Source: Chitinophaga pendula
Lineage (GTDB): Bacteria; Bacteroidota; Bacteroidia; Chitinophagales; Chitinophagaceae
DNA length: 64,000 nucleotides
Reading direction: 5' to 3'
NCBI RefSeq assembly: GCF_020386615.1
Contig: NZ_CP077769.1
Coordinates: forward strand, 62,001-126,000
Shown here: in pieces, positions 7,523 through 15,782 of the stretch
How the letters are laid out: each line of letters begins with the position of its first letter
How positions within the stretch are numbered: position 1 is the first letter of the stretch
Made by a program: the position numbers and the translations under genes
The notes under the pieces: generated by a model
The model's database searches: none
What the model was told of the DNA's origin: nothing
What the model saw: only the letters and a program-made list of their open reading frames with translations

Positions 7523-8827
7523 ATGGCGAAAACGGTGAATTTATGTTGGTTGCGGCGTGATCTGCGGCTAAAGGATCAGGCAGCTTTATATCATGCATTG
7601 AAGGCAGGTGTACCGGTAGTGCCGGTATTTATATTTGACACGGACATATTGGATGACCTGGAATCGAAGGACGACCGGCGGGTGACCTTCATCCGGGATG
7701 TACTGGTTGGTATGCAGGAAGAGCTGGAGTCGATGGGTAGTACGCTGGATGTATTCCACGGAACGGCGAAAGCGGCTTTTACACATTGGCTGTCGCATTA
7801 TGATGTGCAGGCAGTGTATACCAATCATGACTATGAGCCTTATGCTAGGGAGCGGGATGCCGATATAGGTAAGCTTTTGGAGGGGAAAGGTATTGCTTTT
7901 CATACATACAAGGACCAGGTAATATTTGAGAAAGACGAGGTGTTGAAAGATAATGGAGAGCCCTATACTATTTACACACCATATAGCAAACGCTGGAAGT
8001 CGTTGCTCAATGATTTTTACTTACAATCTTATCCTACTAAGAAATATTTCAAACACTTTTTTCAGCAGTCGCCGAGGCAGATACCTTCGTTGGCAGCGAT
8101 GGGATTTAAGGAAGGGGAGCGTGGATTTCCCGGTATACAGGTGAAGGGTGAGTTACTCAGCCATTATGATAAGACGAGGGATTTTCCGGGGATTAAGGGG
8201 ACGACTCATTTGGGGGTGCACTTGCGGTTTGGTACGATCAGTGTACGAGTGTTGGCCAGGAAGGCGATGGAGCTGAATGATACTTTTCTGAATGAGCTGA
8301 TCTGGCGGGATTTCTTTATGACGATACTCTGGCACTTTCCGAAGGTGGTGCATCAGTCGTTCAAGGCGGATTATGATAAAATAAAGTGGCGGAATAATGA
8401 AGAGGAGTTTGCCCGTTGGTGCGAGGGGCAGACGGGTTATCCGATTGTGGATGCGGGTATGCGGGAGTTGAATGCTACAGGGTTTATGCACAATAGGGTG
8501 CGTATGATCGTTGCGAGTTTTCTGACCAAACATTTGTTGATAGACTGGCGTTGGGGGGAGGCTTATTTTGCGCGTCAGTTGTTGGATTACGATCTGGCGG
8601 CGAACAATGGTAACTGGCAGTGGGCGGCGGGATGTGGATGTGATGCGGCGCCTTATTTCCGTGTGTTCAACCCGACGTTGCAGACGCAGCGATTTGACAA
8701 GGAGCTGCGGTATGTGCGGCATTGGGTGCCGGAGTTGGAGGAACTGACGTATGCCAAGCCTATAGTGGTGCATGAGGACGCGCGTAAGCGTGCCCTGGAG
8801 GCATATGGTAAGGCGTTAAAAGGATAA
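7523..8827 (+). CDS. phr: Deoxyribodipyrimidine photolyase / cryptochrome family
   Basis: 434 residues. The N-terminal photolyase alpha/beta domain starts VNLCWLRRDLRLKDQAAL; the C-terminal FAD domain has the ELIWRDFF motif, CEGQTGYPIVDAGMRELNATGFMHNRVRM (read in parts), and the YDLAANNGNWQWAAGCGCDAAPYFR region containing Trp residues of the electron-transfer chain. These are characteristic of class I CPD photolyases that split UV-induced pyrimidine dimers with light. DASH-type and (6-4) types are less likely given the motif set and length. It converges on mqnD with a single base between the stop codons. Confidence 0.93.
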   Translation: MAKTVNLCWLRRDLRLKDQAALYHALKAGVPVVPVFIFDTDILDDLESKDDRRVTFIRDVLVGMQEELESMGSTLDVFHGTAKAAFTHWLSHYDVQAVYTNHDYEPYARERDADIGKLLEGKGIAFHTYKDQVIFEKDEVLKDNGEPYTIYTPYSKRWKSLLNDFYLQSYPTKKYFKHFFQQSPRQIPSLAAMGFKEGERGFPGIQVKGELLSHYDKTRDFPGIKGTTHLGVHLRFGTISVRVLARKAMELNDTFLNELIWRDFFMTILWHFPKVVHQSFKADYDKIKWRNNEEEFARWCEGQTGYPIVDAGMRELNATGFMHNRVRMIVASFLTKHLLIDWRWGEAYFARQLLDYDLAANNGNWQWAAGCGCDAAPYFRVFNPTLQTQRFDKELRYVRHWVPELEELTYAKPIVVHEDARKRALEAYGKALKG

Positions 8828-8828
8828 T

Positions 8829-9626
8829 CTATATGGTGACCTGTGCGGCTTTCTGCAAGAGTGTTTCTACTGCTGACTGGCCTTCGGCGCCGAGGTCGAG
8901 GCTGAAGTCGTTGACATAAAGGTCGATATGTTTGCGCATAACGGCTTCTTCCATCTCCTGAGCATGTTGCTTTACGTAGTCAGACAGCTGGGGATAGTTT
9001 TTCCAGGCGTAGCGGAGGCTTTCATGTATGAGTTGATCTATTTGCTGCCGGATGTGTGCGGGGATGTCTTTACGGATGAAGATGCCGCCCAAGGGGATGG
9101 GGTTGCCGGTTGTTTGTTCCCAGTACTCTCCCAGGTCGATAATCTTTACCAATCCTTTTTGCTGGTAGGTGAACCTGTTTTCGTGGATGATGACGCCTGC
9201 GTCTACCCGTCCATCGAGGACTGCGTTTTCTATATCGGAGAAGAGCATTATTTCTTTTCGGGTGGCATCGGGGAAGGCGATGGAGAAGAGGAGGTTGGCG
9301 GTGGTTAGCTGGCCGGGGATGGCTATTTTCCTGTTTGGGACTTCGTCTTGCGGGATGGGTTGGCGGGCGATGAGGAGGGGGCCACAGCCGCGGCCCAGGG
9401 CGCTACCGCTGTTGAGCAGGTCGTATTTATCTTTTACCTGGTGGTAGGTGGCAAAGCTTAGTTTGGTGATGGCGAGTTTTCCTTGCAGGGCCCATTTATT
9501 GAGTGTTTCGACATCTTCGAGTTGTGTATGGAAGGAGAGTCCTGCTGTATCTATCTTATTGTTAACCAGTGCATCAAAGATAAAGGTATCGTTTGGGCAA
9601 GGTGAAAATCCGAGCGTTAGTTCCAT
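8829..9626 (-). CDS. mqnD: 1,4-dihydroxy-6-naphthoate synthase (futalosine menaquinone pathway)
   Basis: 265 residues, periplasmic-binding-protein-like fold. Start LTLGFSPCPNDTFIFDALV is the MqnD signature; SALGRGCGPLL and IHENRFTYQQKG are also conserved. MqnD converts cyclic dehypoxanthinyl futalosine to 1,4-dihydroxy-6-naphthoate in the futalosine route to menaquinone. It is transcribed with mqnB, which lies 59 bp upstream on the same strand. The stop codon is one base from the end of the photolyase gene on the other strand, with no terminator between. Confidence 0.95.
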   Translation of the reverse strand: MELTLGFSPCPNDTFIFDALVNNKIDTAGLSFHTQLEDVETLNKWALQGKLAITKLSFATYHQVKDKYDLLNSGSALGRGCGPLLIARQPIPQDEVPNRKIAIPGQLTTANLLFSIAFPDATRKEIMLFSDIENAVLDGRVDAGVIIHENRFTYQQKGLVKIIDLGEYWEQTTGNPIPLGGIFIRKDIPAHIRQQIDQLIHESLRYAWKNYPQLSDYVKQHAQEMEEAVMRKHIDLYVNDFSLDLGAEGQSAVETLLQKAAQVTI

Positions 9627-9685
9627 GATCTTACCAATTTTTGGTGGCTATAGGTGCCAGGTGTAAAGGTAGTTGATTTGTGTAT

Positions 9686-10372
9686 TTACCAGATGTTCCA
9701 GGTTTGGAAGAGGAGGGAGAGGGATTGGTTGAGTTCGCGGACGGCGAGGGGGATATTCCATTTGCTGCGATCGCGTTGTTCGACGTAGTTGGAGATGGTT
9801 CTTATTTGGAGGAAGGGGATCCGATCCATGAGGCAGGCGTAGTGGAAGGCGGCGCCTTCCATGCTTTCGAGATCGGGGTGATATTTGGCGATGAGATGAT
9901 CGCGTGTGTGGAGGGTGCCGGTGACGGTGTTGACGGAGGCGGCGGAGGCGGTATCGAGGTGTGTGATGGGGGGGATACTTTGGAAGTTGTTGGTGAGGGC
10001 GATGCCGTTGAAGGGGGGGATATCTGGTTGCCAGAGTTGCATATCGAAGAGGTCGTTGAATTCGCCGGAGGCGAGTTGGGCGCCGAGGTCGGCGAGGTAT
10101 TCCTGGTTGACGGCGAGGGTTTTGCCCAGGGGCCAGTCTGTGCGGAATGAGCCGGCGATACCGGCCTGGATGGCGATATCGGGTTTTGTGGCGGCGAAGT
10201 ATTTGCCGAGGCTCCAGGCGGCTGGCATCATGCCGATGCCGGCGATGAGGACGGTGAGGTGGTGATCGCCCAACTTATAAACATTATCTGTTATCTGTAT
10301 CGCGCGTTGTTGGAGCAAGGCGGTAAAGGGGGCTATTTCCAGTATGGTGGCGGCTGTAAGCAGTATATTCAT
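9686..10372 (-). CDS. mqnB: Futalosine hydrolase
   Basis: 228 residues of the nucleoside phosphorylase/hydrolase fold. Key pieces: LLTAATILEIAPF at the N-terminus, the AGIGMMPAAWSLGKY loop, IQAGIAGSFR and SMEGAAFHYAC, where the Glu contacts ribose in this family, then IRTISNYVEQRDR. It releases hypoxanthine from futalosine, the step before MqnC. First gene of an mqnB-mqnD operon. A perfect -7 box (TAAGTTTG) ends four bases upstream of the ATG, implying a nearly leaderless mRNA. Confidence 0.94.
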   Translation of the reverse strand: MNILLTAATILEIAPFTALLQQRAIQITDNVYKLGDHHLTVLIAGIGMMPAAWSLGKYFAATKPDIAIQAGIAGSFRTDWPLGKTLAVNQEYLADLGAQLASGEFNDLFDMQLWQPDIPPFNGIALTNNFQSIPPITHLDTASAASVNTVTGTLHTRDHLIAKYHPDLESMEGAAFHYACLMDRIPFLQIRTISNYVEQRDRSKWNIPLAVRELNQSLSLLFQTWNIW

Positions 10373-10376
10373 GATA

Positions 10377-10384
10377 CAAACTTA
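10377..10384 (-). promoter_or_regulatory. -7 element (TAAGTTTG) of the mqnBD promoter
   Basis: Exact TAnnTTTG match on the minus strand separated by only TATC from the mqnB ATG. Confidence 0.6.
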
Positions 10385-10459
10385 GGGTAAAAAGGTTGGA
10401 GAGTGGGTCAAATAATTATCACTAATCTGGACATTTTAGTGGAAAAGGTGGATTAATGG

Positions 10460-10467
10460 TAAATTTG
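10460..10467 (+). promoter_or_regulatory. -7 element (TAAATTTG) of the queD promoter
   Basis: Exact TAnnTTTG match 22 nt upstream of the queD ATG, within the divergent mqnB/queD spacer. Confidence 0.55.
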
Positions 10468-10489
10468 CCTGAAATTAACTTAAACGATA

Positions 10490-10903
10490 ATGATCTATTT
10501 AACGCGTGTGGAGAATTTCAATGCCGCACACAAATTGAGCAACCCTGCATGGAGTAAGGAAAAGAATCAGGACGTATTTGGAAAATGTGCCAATGATAAC
10601 TGGCATGGTCATAACTATGAGTTACATGTGACTGTTAAGGGAGTACCCGATCCTGAGACAGGTTTTGTATTTAATGCCAAGACATTAGGGGATATTATCA
10701 AGGATACGGTGGTAGAGAAGATTGATCATCGTAATTTGAACCTGGATGTAGATTTTATGGAAGGCAAGTTTACCTCTGCGGAGAACTTGGCCATTGGTAT
10801 CTGGGAGCAGTTAGTCCCACATTTACCTGCGGATGTACAGTTGCATTGTATCAAGCTGTACGAGACCCCTCGAATTTACGTGGAATATTATGGCGGCAAA
10901 TGA
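10490..10903 (+). CDS. queD: 6-carboxy-5,6,7,8-tetrahydropterin synthase (QueD/PTPS family)
   Basis: 137 residues. Zinc ligands are in FNAAHKL (His) and WHGHNYEL (two His); the catalytic Cys is in FGKCANDN; the C-terminal glutamate is in LYETPRIYV. The family converts 7,8-dihydroneopterin triphosphate to the carboxy-pterin used for queuosine. folE, which makes that substrate, lies 112 bp downstream on the same strand, and queE and tgt occur elsewhere in the window, supporting a queuosine role over tetrahydrobiopterin synthesis. Confidence 0.93.
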   Translation: MIYLTRVENFNAAHKLSNPAWSKEKNQDVFGKCANDNWHGHNYELHVTVKGVPDPETGFVFNAKTLGDIIKDTVVEKIDHRNLNLDVDFMEGKFTSAENLAIGIWEQLVPHLPADVQLHCIKLYETPRIYVEYYGGK

Positions 10904-11015
10904 TCTGAACAGGTCATAGCAATGCGGATTGTGAGTTGGTAGTCGAGTTATACCGGCATGGCTGGCCTTTGCAATGGCAGCGCCGGGTAATATGAATCCT
11001 GGAAATTTTAAGCAC

Positions 11016-11612
11016 ATGGCATATAAAAAAATAGAATCATTTGATGAGGAGGTGACGACGGCGTTAATTCATCATTATCGCAGCAGCCTTTCTTTACTAG
11101 GTGAGGATCCGGATAGGGAGGGATTGTTGAAGACCCCGGAGCGTGTAGCGAAGGCTATGCAGTATATGACGCAGGGTTATAGTCTGGATGCGAAGGAGAT
11201 ATTGCGTGGTGCCCGGTTTACGGAGTCTTACAGTGAGATGGTGATTGTGAAGGATATAGAGCTTTATTCATTGTGTGAGCACCATATGGTGCCGTTTTTC
11301 GGGAAGGCGCATGTGGCTTATATCCCGAATGGTTACATTACGGGGTTGAGTAAGATTGCCCGGGTGGTGGATGTATTTGCGCGCCGGCTGCAGGTGCAGG
11401 AGCGTTTGACGCACCAGATACTGGATGCTATCCAGGAGACGCTGGAGCCGCAGGGTGTGGCAGTGGTGGTAGAGGCGCAGCATTTGTGTATGATGATGCG
11501 TGGGGTGCAGAAGCAGAATTCTGTGACGACGACGTCGGCATTTTCCGGTCAGTTCGAGGACAATACGACCCGTTCTGAGTTTATTCGCCTGATAGGTCGC
11601 AGGTCCAACTAG
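11016..11612 (+). CDS. folE: GTP cyclohydrolase I
   Basis: 198 residues from the ATG chosen at MAYKKIESF; an in-frame ATG at 10974 would add 14 unconserved residues. Motifs: [15 protein letters not shown], the zinc and active-site segment [37 protein letters not shown], and [15 protein letters not shown], which supplies the second zinc cysteine. It converts GTP to 7,8-dihydroneopterin triphosphate, first step of folate and of queuosine precursor synthesis. Its placement directly after queD fits the shared intermediate. A terminator hairpin follows. Confidence 0.97.
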   Translation: MAYKKIESFDEEVTTALIHHYRSSLSLLGEDPDREGLLKTPERVAKAMQYMTQGYSLDAKEILRGARFTESYSEMVIVKDIELYSLCEHHMVPFFGKAHVAYIPNGYITGLSKIARVVDVFARRLQVQERLTHQILDAIQETLEPQGVAVVVEAQHLCMMMRGVQKQNSVTTTSAFSGQFEDNTTRSEFIRLIGRRSN

Positions 11613-11654
11613 TCAGTGGCGGGATACGCCTTATAAGTCTTATTTATACCAGGG

Positions 11655-11699
11655 AGGTAGGTGTTTTGTATCGGGAGATATGAGACACCTACCTGCTTT
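11655..11699 (+). terminator. Intrinsic terminator after folE
   Basis: Perfect 10-bp stem AGGTAGGTGT/ACACCTACCT, loop of 20 nt, followed by GCTTTTT. The remaining roughly 260 bp to fabD hold its leader; I see no gene there. Confidence 0.75.
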
Positions 11700-11963
11700 T
11701 TATGGTGATACCTGCGTAATTATTCCACGGAGGGGAGTTGATGTGGGAGGGGCATCCCCCAAAAATGCTATAAATGATTCTTTGAGAAGTGGTTAATAGT
11801 ATGAATCTTTGCACACCGAAAAGGGAAGATATTTATAAAAAGGATAATGGGTGTGTCCGGGGAATTGCTATAAATCGAATAGGGACAGCTGTAATGGATA
11901 GTGGATCATTTTGGAGATGGTCCGGGGCCACCCTGCTTAACAATAAAAATCAATTCAACCAGC

Positions 11964-12854
11964 ATGAAGCACGCATACGTATTTCCAGGCCAGGGCTCTC
12001 AGTTTCCGGGTATGGGAAAGAACTTGTATGAGACCAATGAGCAAGCAAAAGCGTTATTTGAGCAAGCAAACGAGATATTAGGTTTTCGTATCTCCGACGT
12101 GATGTTTACGGGGTCGGAGGAGGATCTTAAGAAGACGAATGTGACACAGCCGGCTGTGTTCTTGCATTCTGTGATTGCCTTTTTGTGTGCGGAGCATCCG
12201 GCGCCAGCGATGGTAGCGGGTCATTCGCTCGGTGAGTTTTCTGCGTTGGTAGCTAATGGTGTGTTGACATTTGAGGATGCGCTGCGTTTGGTAGCTATCC
12301 GTGCGAATGCGATGCAGAAGGCATGTGAGCTGCAGCCCTCTACTATGGCGGCGGTGTTAGCGCTGGACGATGTAAAGGTAGAGGAGATCTGTGCGGCTGT
12401 TACGGCGGAGACGGGAGCGGTGGTAGTACCAGCTAACTATAACTGTCCTGGTCAGCTGGTGATCTCCGGTGCTTTGAAGGGTGTGGAGATCGCCTGTGAG
12501 CGGATGAAGGCAGCCGGTGCAAAGCGTGCGCTGATATTGCCTGTAGGTGGCGCATTCCATTCACCATTGATGGCGCCGGCGAAAGAGGAGCTGAAGGCGG
12601 CGATTGAAAAGACGACTTTCCGTACACCTAGTTGTCCGGTATACCAGAATGTGGTAGCGGCGGCGGTAACTGATCCAGCTGTGATCAAACAGAACCTGGA
12701 AGAGCAGCTGACAGGCGCGGTAAGATGGACACAGTCTGTGCAGGCGATGATCGCAGACGAAGCGGCTGAATTTACGGAGGTAGGCCCTGGTAAGGTATTA
12801 CAGGGGTTGATCCTGAAGATAAAGAAGGATGCTGTTGTGAACGGTATTTCTTAA
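11964..12854 (+). CDS. fabD: Malonyl-CoA:ACP transacylase
   Basis: 296 residues from ATG at MKHAYVFPGQGSQFPGMG. The catalytic serine sits in the GHSLGEFSAL nucleophile elbow (near residue 88) and the catalytic histidine in GGAFHSPLM (near 196); the GPGKVLQGL motif is near the C-terminus. It loads malonyl groups onto acyl carrier protein for fatty acid synthesis. fabH, the next enzyme in the pathway, is about 3 kb away on the other strand. The frame extends upstream to 11901 without conserved sequence. Confidence 0.96.
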   Translation: MKHAYVFPGQGSQFPGMGKNLYETNEQAKALFEQANEILGFRISDVMFTGSEEDLKKTNVTQPAVFLHSVIAFLCAEHPAPAMVAGHSLGEFSALVANGVLTFEDALRLVAIRANAMQKACELQPSTMAAVLALDDVKVEEICAAVTAETGAVVVPANYNCPGQLVISGALKGVEIACERMKAAGAKRALILPVGGAFHSPLMAPAKEELKAAIEKTTFRTPSCPVYQNVVAAAVTDPAVIKQNLEEQLTGAVRWTQSVQAMIADEAAEFTEVGPGKVLQGLILKIKKDAVVNGIS

Positions 12855-12873
12855 ATGAAACGATGATAGTGGG

Positions 12874-12906
12874 AAGGCTACCTGATAATCACGGGTAGCC
12901 TTTTTT
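12874..12906 (+). terminator. Intrinsic terminator after fabD
   Basis: AAGGCTACC pairs with GGGTAGCCTT around a 10-nt loop, followed by a T run. It lies within 3 bp of the end of the convergent GNAT gene. Confidence 0.85.
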
Positions 12907-12908
12907 AT

Positions 12909-13760
12909 TTAGAGCTGGCAGATCATTTCGTATTGGGAGATGGTGTGTTGGCAGCCTGCATTCAGGAGGAACTTTTGCAGGGTGGTGTTCTCTTCTTCTA
13001 CGTTGATGATAGTGAGCGGTTGACGGAGTGTAGTAGCTACATGTGAGAGGAGGGCCTGTCCGATGCCTTGGCGGCGGTGATCGGGATGTACGGCGATCTG
13101 TCGTATGCGGCAGTTGCCGGTGAATACGCTGATAAAGCCTATTATTTCGTTGTGTTTGTAAGCGAGCCAGGTGGTGGTGTTATTACCTTCGCGGCGGATG
13201 CTGTCGAGGCTATTGCTCCAGCTGGGTTGCTGGGTGGAGAAGGAAGCCAGTAGTTGCCAGTCGGGATGTTGGGTGTTGAGGATGCGGATATTTTCGGGCA
13301 TGGGAGCTGGAAGGATATTTCCTTTAAAGCAGTGGAAGACGCGGGATTGCCGGAAGCCGCAGCTGCCGTATGCTTTGATAGCAGGGGTGTTGGTGCTGAT
13401 GACTTCCAGGATGAGCTCGCGGATGCCGGCTGTTATAAAGGAGGGGATGGCTTGTGCGTACATTTGTTGCACGAGGCGTTGGCCGCGGTGGGAGGGGGTT
13501 ACGCCGGTGCCTCCATTATAGAGGCGGGTAGGTGTAGCGCCGTTGTCGTCGGTGCCATGTAACATGAAAGCGACCAGCTGATCATTATCGAAGGCACCTA
13601 CGGAGAAGGGTAGTTGTATATTTTCGCCCTGTACTTTCTGTTGAAAGAGGGGGAGGTTGATCTTGAAGGGGATGACGTAGTCGCTAAAGGCGTAGTTGAA
13701 TGTATTACAGATGGTCTCCGGTGATTGGCCGGCCAGGTTATTAAACTGTATCATGGGCAT
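12909..13760 (-). CDS. Tandem-domain GNAT N-acetyltransferase
   Basis: 283 residues with two acetyl-CoA-binding motif A signatures: TGVTPSHRGQRLVQQM near residue 88 and IAVHPDHRRQGIGQALL near 220. The N-terminal domain continues into a beta strand and 'AIKAYGSCGF', the usual GNAT C-terminal motif, and the second domain ends with FLLNAGC. Double GNAT proteins are known, but the substrate cannot be deduced. Both catalytic motifs look intact. Next gene upstream on the same strand is another, single-domain GNAT, 46 bp away, so the two may be cotranscribed. Confidence 0.88.
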   Translation of the reverse strand: MPMIQFNNLAGQSPETICNTFNYAFSDYVIPFKINLPLFQQKVQGENIQLPFSVGAFDNDQLVAFMLHGTDDNGATPTRLYNGGTGVTPSHRGQRLVQQMYAQAIPSFITAGIRELILEVISTNTPAIKAYGSCGFRQSRVFHCFKGNILPAPMPENIRILNTQHPDWQLLASFSTQQPSWSNSLDSIRREGNNTTTWLAYKHNEIIGFISVFTGNCRIRQIAVHPDHRRQGIGQALLSHVATTLRQPLTIINVEEENTTLQKFLLNAGCQHTISQYEMICQL

Positions 13761-13806
13761 GTATGTTGAGGCAGGTTCCGGTTGCTTGCATATTTCAGGC
13801 TATTGT

Positions 13807-14271
13807 TTACATATCGATATGTACGTTGATCCATTCGGGATCGAAGTCTGCGTTGAATTTTTTATAGAAGTTGATGGCAGGTTCGTTCCATTCGAGTACT
13901 TGCCACATCATGCCGGTGAAGCCGAGGTCTTTAGTTTCCTGGATGAGGTGTTCGAAGAGTAGTTTGCCGATACCTTTTCCGCGATAGCTATCGGTGATAT
14001 TTATATCTTCGAGATAGAGGCGACAGCCTTTCCAGGTGGAGTATCGTTTGTAATAGAGGGCGAAGCCGACGATGAGTTCCTGGTCATTTTCGGATGTGGT
14101 GGCGACGAGGGCTGTCCATACGGGATTGGGTCCGAATCCGGCGTTGACGAAATGTTCCATTGATACTACTACGGCATCGGGTTTGTTTTCGTAGGTGGCC
14201 AGTTCTTTAATCAATTCCATGATTCTTTCGCAATCTTCTTTGCGGGCGTGTCTAACGGTAACTTCCTTCAT
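13807..14271 (-). CDS. GNAT N-acetyltransferase (diamine acetyltransferase-like)
   Basis: 154 residues. The start VTVRHARKEDCERIMELIKELA with YENKPDAV, the acetyl-CoA loop YRGKGIGKLLFEHL and the closing WNEPAINFYKKFNAD are those of the spermidine/thialysine acetyltransferase branch of GNAT. The substrate is likely a polyamine or lysine analogue, but this is family inference. It lies upstream of the tandem-domain GNAT on the same strand. Confidence 0.88.
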   Translation of the reverse strand: MKEVTVRHARKEDCERIMELIKELATYENKPDAVVVSMEHFVNAGFGPNPVWTALVATTSENDQELIVGFALYYKRYSTWKGCRLYLEDINITDSYRGKGIGKLLFEHLIQETKDLGFTGMMWQVLEWNEPAINFYKKFNADFDPEWINVHIDM

Positions 14272-14352
14272 AATTGTATCTTGAGTGAGCGATGCGCTAT
14301 CCGGGTGTATACCGGAGGGCAGTGATTATGTACAAGAATAGCTAATAGCTGT

Positions 14353-14360
14353 TATTTTTG
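14353..14360 (+). promoter_or_regulatory. -7 element (TATTTTTG) upstream of dinB-like gene
   Basis: TAnnTTTG match 26 nt before the ATG. Confidence 0.45.
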
Positions 14361-14386
14361 CGTGATAAAATTAACAAATACTGCCC

Positions 14387-14884
14387 ATGAAAGAAATGTT
14401 CATCAGTTATGCGGCTTATAATCTCTGGGCTAACGGGAAGTTGGCGTCGTTGTTGTTAAAGCTGCCGGAGGAGCAGTTGGACACGGAGATGGGCGGTAGT
14501 TATGGTACGATTAGGGCTACGGTGTATCATTTATGGGATACGGAGGTGATGTGGTATCAGCGATTATTATTAGCAGAGCAGGTGAAGTTGCCGACGGAGG
14601 ATTTTGGCGGCAGTTTTGCCAGGGGGTGTGAGTTGTGGCTGGATCAGTCGAAGGTGTGGGTGGATTGGGTGCGGGAGGCGACGCCTGTGAAGCTGGGGCA
14701 TACGATCGCTTATATTCACAGTCGCAAATCCTATAAGACGGCTGTGTTGCAGTTGTTGCAGCATGTATTCAATCATGCTACCTATCACCGGGGGCAACTG
14801 ATCACGTTGTTGCGGCAGGCAGGTGTGCGTAAATTACCGGGGTTGAGTTATATTGAGTTTACCCGGCAGCGGAAACAATCCTGA
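14387..14884 (+). CDS. DinB family protein
   Basis: 165 residues, a four-helix bundle of the DinB/YfiT type. The three metal-binding histidines are visible: one in ATVYHLWDTE and two in HVFNHATYHRGQ. DinB proteins are metal-dependent, with thiol transferases or damage-induced proteins among them; the particular role is unknown. Followed after 29 bp by the NUDIX-type regulator on the same strand, possibly one transcript. Confidence 0.88.
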   Translation: MKEMFISYAAYNLWANGKLASLLLKLPEEQLDTEMGGSYGTIRATVYHLWDTEVMWYQRLLLAEQVKLPTEDFGGSFARGCELWLDQSKVWVDWVREATPVKLGHTIAYIHSRKSYKTAVLQLLQHVFNHATYHRGQLITLLRQAGVRKLPGLSYIEFTRQRKQS

Positions 14885-14913
14885 ACTTTAGATTTTTTAT
14901 ATAATTTGACGAC

Positions 14914-15609
14914 ATGAGTTCTCAATCCTACTATGCTACCGTGCCCCGGCACCTGGTTGCTGTTGACTGCATTATATTTGGTTTTGAAGGGAGCAAGCTA
15001 AAGTTGTTGATCATGCAGCGTAAGGTGGCGCCGCGGCAGGGAGAGTGGTCGTTGATGGGAGGTTTTGTACAGGATGGAGAGAGTATTGATGCGGCGGCAG
15101 CGCGGGTATTGAAATTGACGACGGGGTTGGAGCATATATACATGGATCAGCTGTATACTTATGGAGAGGTGGAGCGTGATAGTGGTGCACGGGTGTTGTC
15201 GGTAGCTTATTATGCGTTGATCCGTATCAAGGAGCATGATCATATATTGGCGCAGGAGCACGGTGCGCATTGGTTGGAATTGCACCAGATACCGGAGTTG
15301 ATCTTTGATCATTCCAGGATGATAGCGGATGCGTTGCGGAAGTTGCGGGATAATGCGCAATTTCATCCGATTGGTTTTGAGTTGTTGCCGGAGAAGTTTA
15401 CGTTATCGCAGTTGCGGTGTTTGTATGAGGAGATCTACCAGCATGAGTTGGACAAGCGTAATTTCCGTAAAAAGATCTTGTCGATGAATATACTGGAGAA
15501 GTTGGATGAGAAGGATAAGACGACATCGAAGAAGGGGGCTCATCTTTACCGGTTTGATAAGAATAAGTATGAGTTATTGACGAAGAAGGGGTTTGTATTT
15601 GAGATGTAG
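14914..15609 (+). CDS. NUDIX-domain transcriptional regulator (NrtR/AraR type)
   Basis: 231 residues. An N-terminal NUDIX domain (VAVDCIIFGFEG, WSLMGGFVQDGES) is joined to a C-terminal winged helix around FTLSQLRCLYEEIYQHELDK and ending KGAHLYRFD and YELLTKKGF. The hydrolase signature GX5EX7REUXEEXGU is degenerate: the REUXEE core reads RVLKLT, lacking the metal-binding glutamates. This matches NrtR/AraR-type regulators, which sense a sugar or nucleotide ligand rather than hydrolyse it. No catabolic operon adjoins, so the regulon is not evident. The 11-bp repeat array begins at its stop codon. Confidence 0.9.
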   Translation: MSSQSYYATVPRHLVAVDCIIFGFEGSKLKLLIMQRKVAPRQGEWSLMGGFVQDGESIDAAAARVLKLTTGLEHIYMDQLYTYGEVERDSGARVLSVAYYALIRIKEHDHILAQEHGAHWLELHQIPELIFDHSRMIADALRKLRDNAQFHPIGFELLPEKFTLSQLRCLYEEIYQHELDKRNFRKKILSMNILEKLDEKDKTTSKKGAHLYRFDKNKYELLTKKGFVFEM

Positions 15610-15617
15610 GCGGGGGA

Positions 15618-15672
15618 TATAGGAATGTTATAGGATGACTATAGGAATGATACAGGAGAGGTGGACGTGAGC
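15618..15672 (+). repeat. 11-bp modular repeat array, locus B (5 modules)
   Basis: Consecutive 11-mers TATAGGAATGT, TATAGGATGAC, TATAGGAATGA, TACAGGAGAGG and TGGACGTGAGC, identical in type and order to loci A and C. It starts 9 bp after the NUDIX-regulator stop codon. Confidence 0.85.
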
Positions 15673-15728
15673 GATAACATACTGTATTTCAATTCCTTGC
15701 AGGGGGTGTATTTTGGACTTTGACGCAT

Positions 15729-15765
15729 AAAAAAGGCGGTCTCTTATGGAGGGACCGCCTTTTTT
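15729..15765. terminator. Bidirectional terminator between NUDIX regulator and fabH
   Basis: Perfect 13-bp stem AAAAAAGGCGGTC/GACCGCCTTTTTT with an 11-nt loop. The A and T runs give a U tract in both directions, serving the convergent genes. Confidence 0.92.
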
Positions 15766-15782
15766 GTTATGATAAGTTGTTA

